Part shown: positions 5,685 through 9,648 of the stretch, piece after piece
How positions within the stretch are numbered: position 1 is the first letter of the stretch
How the letters are laid out: every line of letters begins with the position of its first letter
Source of the DNA: JBDSGC01 sp046594105
Lineage (GTDB): Bacteria; Acidobacteriota; Thermoanaerobaculia; Gp7-AA8
Assembly: GCA_046594105.1 (NCBI GenBank)
Contig: JBKJQB010000258.1
Location: forward strand, 1-9,648
Length of the DNA stretch: 9,648 nt
Direction of reading: 5' to 3'
The notes under the pieces: generated by a model
What the model was told of the DNA's origin: nothing
Databases searched by the model: none
What the model saw: the letters and a program-made list of their open reading frames with translations, nothing else
Position numbers and translations under genes: made by a program

Positions 5685-6131
5685 ATGTCCCACACCTACA
5701 CGAGTTGCCTCTATCACTGCGTGTTCAGCACGAAACAACGCCGCCGGTTCCTCACAAAAGCAATCCGCGAACGTCTGTGGCCTTTCATGGGCGGAATCGC
5801 CAGAGCCAATGGATTCGAGGCCATCGAAGCGGGCGGTCATGACGATCATTCGCATGTCCTGCTCGCGGTTCCACCGAAGCTGAGCCTCTCCAAATCCATT
5901 CAGCTGCTCAAAGGCGGCTCTTCCAAATTCGTCAGCGAGACCTTTGATCCGTTGTTCGAATGGCAGGAAGGATATGGCTCGTTCACGATCGGCCAGTCTG
6001 CGATACAGAACACCATCGCCTACATCCGCCAACAGGAGGAACACCATAGCGTTCGGTCTTTTGAAGAGGAGTACCTGGCGTTGCTCGAGGAGCACGGCGT
6101 CAAATACGACGCGCGGTACCTGTTCGGATGA
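5685..6131 (+). CDS. REP-associated tyrosine transposase (RAYT), IS200/TnpA-like
   Basis: The 148-residue protein is a Y1-type HUH single-strand transposase. It begins 'MSHTYTSCLYHCVFSTKQRR', as in the IS200/RAYT family. It carries the histidine pair in 'GGHDDHSHVLLAVPP', the strand-helix KSIQLLKGGSSKFV, and the C-terminal block YGSFTIGQSAIQNTIAYIRQQEEHH, in which the tyrosine of AYI is the probable nucleophile that forms the 5'-phosphotyrosine bond. The family length is about 140-170 residues, so the gene looks complete and active. ATG 5685 is chosen over TTG 5679 because GGAGG at 5669-5673 lies 11 bases upstream and the protein matches from there; that GGAGG is also part of a REP hairpin. 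RAYTs are thought to spread or maintain REP repeats rather than move often themselves. GC content looks lower than in the flanking imu genes, which suggests separate ancestry. Confidence 0.92.
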   Translation: MSHTYTSCLYHCVFSTKQRRRFLTKAIRERLWPFMGGIARANGFEAIEAGGHDDHSHVLLAVPPKLSLSKSIQLLKGGSSKFVSETFDPLFEWQEGYGSFTIGQSAIQNTIAYIRQQEEHHSVRSFEEEYLALLEEHGVKYDARYLFG

Positions 6132-6177
6132 CACGCTCAATCGTCCCTCCGGGACTCGCTGTGGCTGCCGACACGAT

Positions 6178-6224
6178 CCCAGGACTGAAGTCCTGGGCTA
6201 GTGCTCAATCGTCCCTACGGGACT
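6178..6224 (-). repeat. Right 47-bp inverted end of the RAYT element
   Basis: This is a base-for-base reverse complement of 5595-5641. It ends 70 bases before the dnaE2 start. The in-frame TAG at 6199-6201 inside it closes the dnaE2 frame upstream, so dnaE2 cannot begin before this repeat. Confidence 0.85.
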
Positions 6225-6294
6225 GCGACCTCGCGGGACCATCGCATCTCGACTCTGCCTCGAACTCACTTGCAGCCATCAGCAACTCGTTCGA

Positions 6295-9200
6295 ATGACC
6301 CGCCGCCCTCCCACCCGCGATCTCGATGCGCTGGCCATCACGCACAACCCACCCGGGGCGCGGAAGGAGAAGATCAAGGAGCGCTCGAGGCCCACCGTTC
6401 CTCTCTCCCATGAACATGACCATCTGCAGCATGTGGTCGACGTTCTCGCCGAGAGGCATCGCGAACCGGAACCTCCTCCGCCGCCCAGAGCGCGGCCGAA
6501 GCCGAAAGGTCGTCCTTACGCTGAATTGCGTGCGGCCTCCGCATTTTCCTTTCTGGCCGGCTCTTCGCTGCCGGAAGATCTCGTTGCGCATGCGATGGAG
6601 CAGGGGCTTCCGGCCATGGCGCTCATCGACATCAATGGCGTCTATGGCGCGCCACGCTTTTACGGGGCGGCGAAGAAGGAAGGGCTCAAGGCTCTGGTCG
6701 GTGCGGAGATCGTGCTGGAAGTGGAGGGAGCTGGCGACGCGCCGCGCGAGCGTTCCCCTGCGGAATCGATCGGCTCAGACGAGCGGAAACGAGGTCGAGG
6801 GAATCACCGAACGGACTCGCGTGGCGACCCGCAGCTCGTGGATGAAGCCGCCGCCAAAACGCGCATGGACGCCGCCCGCTCCAACGCCCGGCACACCCGC
6901 CTCACGCTGCTGGTGGAGAATCAGAGCGGCTACAAGAATCTCTGCAAGCTGCTCACGGCTGGCGCGCTCACACATCCCAAAGCGCAGGCTCGCTACACCT
7001 GGGAGATGGTCGAGCAATACTCGGCCGGCCTTCGCTGCCTTACCGGAGGCGACGAAGGACCGCTCACCGCGGCGCTGCGCAGCGGTGGCCTGCGCGCCGC
7101 CGACGCCATGCTGCAACGCATCAGCGGCATCTTCCCCGGCTGCACTTACGTCGAGTTGCAGCGCCATCACTGTCGCGACGAAGAACACCGCAACGTCGCC
7201 TTCACCGAGCTGGCCCACCGCTTGCGCCTTCCCCTGATCGCCACCAACGGCGTCCGCTACGCGCGGGCGCGAGACAAAGAACTGCACGATGTCCTGACCT
7301 GCATCCGTGAAGGTACGCATGTTGACGATGCCGGCCGCCTCCTGGGCATCAACCGCGATCGTCACATCCGCAGCGCCGCCCAGATGGGGAGACTCTTCGC
7401 CGATCTGCCCGAGGCCATCGACAATGCCTGGAACCTCGCGAACACGCTGGACTTCACCCTGGCCGACCTGGGCTACCAGTTCCCCGAATATCCCCTCCCC
7501 TCCGGCGAGTCGCCCATGTCGTTCCTGCGCAAGATTGCCTGGAACGGCGCCACCGCGCGCTTCCGGCCGCTCACGGCGAAGGCGCAGGCGCAGATCGAGA
7601 AGGAGCTGGGCATGATCGAGAAGCTCGATCTGGCCGGTTACTTCCTGATCGTCTGGGACATCGTGCAGTTCTGCCAGCGCGAGAAGATTCTGGTGCAGGG
7701 CCGAGGATCGGCGGCGAACAGCGCGGTCTGCTATGCGCTCTCGATCACGGCGGTCGATCCGGTGAAGATGGAGCTGCTGTTCGAGCGTTTCCTCTCCGAA
7801 GAACGCGGCGAGTGGCCTGATATCGACCTCGATCTTCCGTCAGGAGACCAGCGGGAGAAAGTCATCCAGCACGTCTATCAAACGTACGGCGTCCATGGCT
7901 CGGCCATGACGGCGAACGTCATCACCTACCGCGATCGCTCCGCTGCGCGCGAAGTGAGCAAGGCCCTCGGGTTCTCCCTGGAGCAGGCCGACAAGCTATC
8001 GAAATGCGCCAGCACCTGGACCTTCGGCGAGATCCGCGACGTGGTGATGTCTCCGGCGGAAGTGGCCCTCGCCGACACCGCCTGCGGACAGACACTGGCC
8101 TCCGTCGGTTTCGACCTGGAGGACCTGCGCGTGCAGCACTTCATGCGCCTGCAGATGCAGATCCAGAATCTTCCGCGTCACCTCGGGCAGCACTCCGGCG
8201 GGATGGTCATGGCCCGCGGAAGACTGGATGAGGTGGTGCCGCTGGAGCCGGCGGCCATGCCGGGGCGCGTGGTCATCCAGTGGGACAAGGAAGACTGCGC
8301 CGACCTCGGCATCATCAAAGTCGACCTCCTCGGATTGGGAATGCTGCAGGCGATCGAAGAAGCCATCCCCATGATCCGCCGGTGCGAGGGCATCGACGTC
8401 GACCTGGCCCATCTGCCACAGCCCGATCCCCTCGTTTACAAAATGCTCAACGAGGCCGACACCATCGGCATGTTCCAGGTGGAGAGCCGCGCGCAGATGG
8501 CCTCGCTCCCCCGCAATGCGCCGAAGACGTTTTACGACATCGTGGTGCAGGTGGCCATCATCCGGCCGGGGCCGATTGTGGGCGGCATGATCAAGCCCTT
8601 CTTCGACCGGCGGCAAGGCAAAGTGCCGGTGGAGTACCCGCATCCCTGTCTGGAACCGATCCTCAAGCGGACCCTCGGCGTGCCGCTGTTCCAGGAGCAA
8701 CTGCTACGCATCGCCATGGTGGCGGCGAACTTCACCGGCGGTGAAGCGGAAGAGCTGCGCCGGGCCATGGGCTTCAAGCGCTCCATGGAGCGGATGACCG
8801 AGATCGAGAAGCGCCTGCGCGCCGGTATGACCGTGAACAACATCGACCTGCCGGCGCAGGATCAGATCGTCAAGTCGATCACTTCGTTTGCGCTGTATGG
8901 CTTCCCCGAATCGCATGCGGCCAGCTTCGCGCTCATCGCGTATGCCAGTGCGTATCTGAAGGCGCGCCATCCCGCGGCGTTCTACATCTCGCTGCTCAAT
9001 GCCTGGCCGATGGGCTTCTACCATCCGGCCACGTTGATCAAGGATGCCGAGCGGCATGGCATCGCAGTGCTGCCGGTCGACGTGAACCATTCCGGCTGGA
9101 GGTGCCGCTGGGAACAGGGTGGCGTACGGATGGGACTGCGCTTCGTGAAGGGCCTGCGCGAAACCTCAGGGCTGGCCATCGAGCGCGAACAAGCCATCGG

Positions 9201-9648
9201 CAGAGCGCCATCGCCGGAGGTTGTGCGCGATGGTGCCCAGGCATCCCGGGCACCGATCCTGGCCTTTACTTCGGCGGACGACCTGGCCGTGCGCTGCGGA
9301 CTGCGCGACGATCAGCTCACCAAACTTGCCTATGCCGGCGCGCTCGGCTCGCTCGGATTGAAGCGGCGCGCGGCGCTGTGGCAGGCAGCGCAAGCAGCGA
9401 AACCGGCGGGAGAGTTGTTCGAATCAGGCCGGCAGGATGCCGGCGGGCCGGCCGGCAGGACGGCGCTCCCCAGCCCGCTCACGGAAATGTCCGCGGGCGA
9501 AGAGACCCTCGCGGACTACGCGACGATGGATCTCACCACCGGCCCGCATCTCCTGCGGTACTTCCGGCAGGATCTGAAAAAAGGTGGCGTCCTCAGCGCG
9601 ATGGACCTCAAAGCCATCCCCACCGGCAGGCGGGTGACCACGGCCGGC
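6295..9648 (+). CDS. dnaE2: DnaE2 (ImuC), error-prone C-family DNA polymerase, 3' end outside window
   Basis: DnaE2 copies across damaged template with ImuA and ImuB. About 1118 residues are visible with no stop, so the gene runs off the right edge. The palm acids are present: PDIDLD with D509 and D511, and D677 in KVDLLGLGML. Other hallmarks are QGRGSAANSAVCYAL, GQHSGGMV, GMFQVESRAQM, 'ITSFALYGFPESHAASFA' and LLNAWPMGFYHP. The N-terminal PHP domain is degenerate: ELRAASAFSF (from residue 77) replaces E-L-H-x-H-S, and ALIDINGVYG lacks the T-D-H type ligand, so metal-dependent exonuclease activity is unlikely. ATG 6295 is the only ATG between the upstream stop and the conserved domain. It adds about 72 charged and proline-rich residues (…EPEPPPPPRARPKPKG) and has no clear ribosome site; GTG 6433 is an alternative. 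Residues about 147-199 are a hydrophilic insert, and about 1045-1058 are repeat-encoded. Transcription may come from imuA or from inside the RAYT region. Confidence 0.93.
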   Translation, partial: MTRRPPTRDLDALAITHNPPGARKEKIKERSRPTVPLSHEHDHLQHVVDVLAERHREPEPPPPPRARPKPKGRPYAELRAASAFSFLAGSSLPEDLVAHAMEQGLPAMALIDINGVYGAPRFYGAAKKEGLKALVGAEIVLEVEGAGDAPRERSPAESIGSDERKRGRGNHRTDSRGDPQLVDEAAAKTRMDAARSNARHTRLTLLVENQSGYKNLCKLLTAGALTHPKAQARYTWEMVEQYSAGLRCLTGGDEGPLTAALRSGGLRAADAMLQRISGIFPGCTYVELQRHHCRDEEHRNVAFTELAHRLRLPLIATNGVRYARARDKELHDVLTCIREGTHVDDAGRLLGINRDRHIRSAAQMGRLFADLPEAIDNAWNLANTLDFTLADLGYQFPEYPLPSGESPMSFLRKIAWNGATARFRPLTAKAQAQIEKELGMIEKLDLAGYFLIVWDIVQFCQREKILVQGRGSAANSAVCYALSITAVDPVKMELLFERFLSEERGEWPDIDLDLPSGDQREKVIQHVYQTYGVHGSAMTANVITYRDRSAAREVSKALGFSLEQADKLSKCASTWTFGEIRDVVMSPAEVALADTACGQTLASVGFDLEDLRVQHFMRLQMQIQNLPRHLGQHSGGMVMARGRLDEVVPLEPAAMPGRVVIQWDKEDCADLGIIKVDLLGLGMLQAIEEAIPMIRRCEGIDVDLAHLPQPDPLVYKMLNEADTIGMFQVESRAQMASLPRNAPKTFYDIVVQVAIIRPGPIVGGMIKPFFDRRQGKVPVEYPHPCLEPILKRTLGVPLFQEQLLRIAMVAANFTGGEAEELRRAMGFKRSMERMTEIEKRLRAGMTVNNIDLPAQDQIVKSITSFALYGFPESHAASFALIAYASAYLKARHPAAFYISLLNAWPMGFYHPATLIKDAERHGIAVLPVDVNHSGWRCRWEQGGVRMGLRFVKGLRETSGLAIEREQAIGRAPSPEVVRDGAQASRAPILAFTSADDLAVRCGLRDDQLTKLAYAGALGSLGLKRRAALWQAAQAAKPAGELFESGRQDAGGPAGRTALPSPLTEMSAGEETLADYATMDLTTGPHLLRYFRQDLKKGGVLSAMDLKAIPTGRRVTTAG
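9428..9469 (+). repeat. GC-rich repeat inside dnaE2
   Basis: This 42-base unit matches 3795-3839 at the imuA end, with one mismatch in the first 29 bases and small gaps later. It is rich in gccggc palindromes. In frame it encodes about GRQDAGGPAGRTAL, in the variable linker between the polymerase core and the C-terminal OB-type region (which begins near TTGPHLLRYF). Confidence 0.78.

Larger units (their letters stand above)
5595..6224 (+). mobile_element. RAYT / IS200-like element with perfect inverted ends
   Basis: The 630-bp unit contains a single transposase gene between exact 47-bp inverted repeats. Each end combines a small hairpin (gtccc-gta-gggac), the string gattgagca, and a second hairpin cccaggact-tc-agtcctggg. 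Inner copies of the first hairpin and string lie nearer the gene, at 5664-5685 (gcccc-gga-ggggc) and 6135-6155. Subterminal hairpins with GTAG or GGAG fit the recognition sites of RAYT transposases. No target-site duplication is expected for this transposition chemistry. It sits between imuB and dnaE2 in the same direction. Confidence 0.8.

Noticed and set aside
6326..7237. Plus-strand open frame of 303 codons near the dnaE2 start
   Set aside because: It lies in another frame from dnaE2, whose frame carries all conserved polymerase motifs; the product is arginine/serine-rich noise.

Overview
This is a GC-rich bacterial window carrying an SOS-type mutagenesis cassette (imuA, imuB, dnaE2), two toxin-antitoxin loci, the end of a probable surface protein and many palindromic REP-like repeats. 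The most likely source is a member of Acidobacteriota or a similar soil lineage. I infer this from the 'SVAWDGAQYVLAW'-type repeat protein, the divergent imuA-imuB-dnaE2 set and the repeat-derived peptides 'DTPVCA' and 'AGWKPAL'-like tails. No rRNA or other marker gene confirms it.

Layout. Bases 1-1140 are the 3' part of a probably secreted repeat protein that begins outside the window. Bases 1141-1460 contain no gene but hold a set of inverted REP-like elements. Next is a hicB-hicA toxin-antitoxin pair (1461-1946) whose toxin gene is broken by a one-base frameshift. Convergent to it on the minus strand is an apparently intact vapB-vapC pair (2676 down to 1994). A 140-base divergent region separates vapB from imuA.

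Bases 2817-9648 hold the translesion synthesis cassette. imuA encodes a RecA-fold accessory protein and imuB a catalytically dead Y-family polymerase with a beta-clamp motif; they overlap by four bases. dnaE2 encodes an error-prone C-family polymerase and runs off the right edge. In known systems ImuB bridges the clamp, ImuA and DnaE2 to form the mutasome.

The usual tight imuB-dnaE2 junction is interrupted by about 840 bases. These hold a 27-bp perfect inverted repeat and then a 630-bp element made of a single-domain REP-associated tyrosine transposase (RAYT, IS200-like) between perfect 47-bp inverted ends. Short repeats of other families also lie in frame inside imuA, imuB and dnaE2, where they add tolerated peptide segments.

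Nothing here is clearly a wholly new system. The points most worth following are the RAYT/REP invasion of a mutasome operon, the in-frame repeat expansions in all three of its proteins, and the antitoxin gene left beside a dead hicA.
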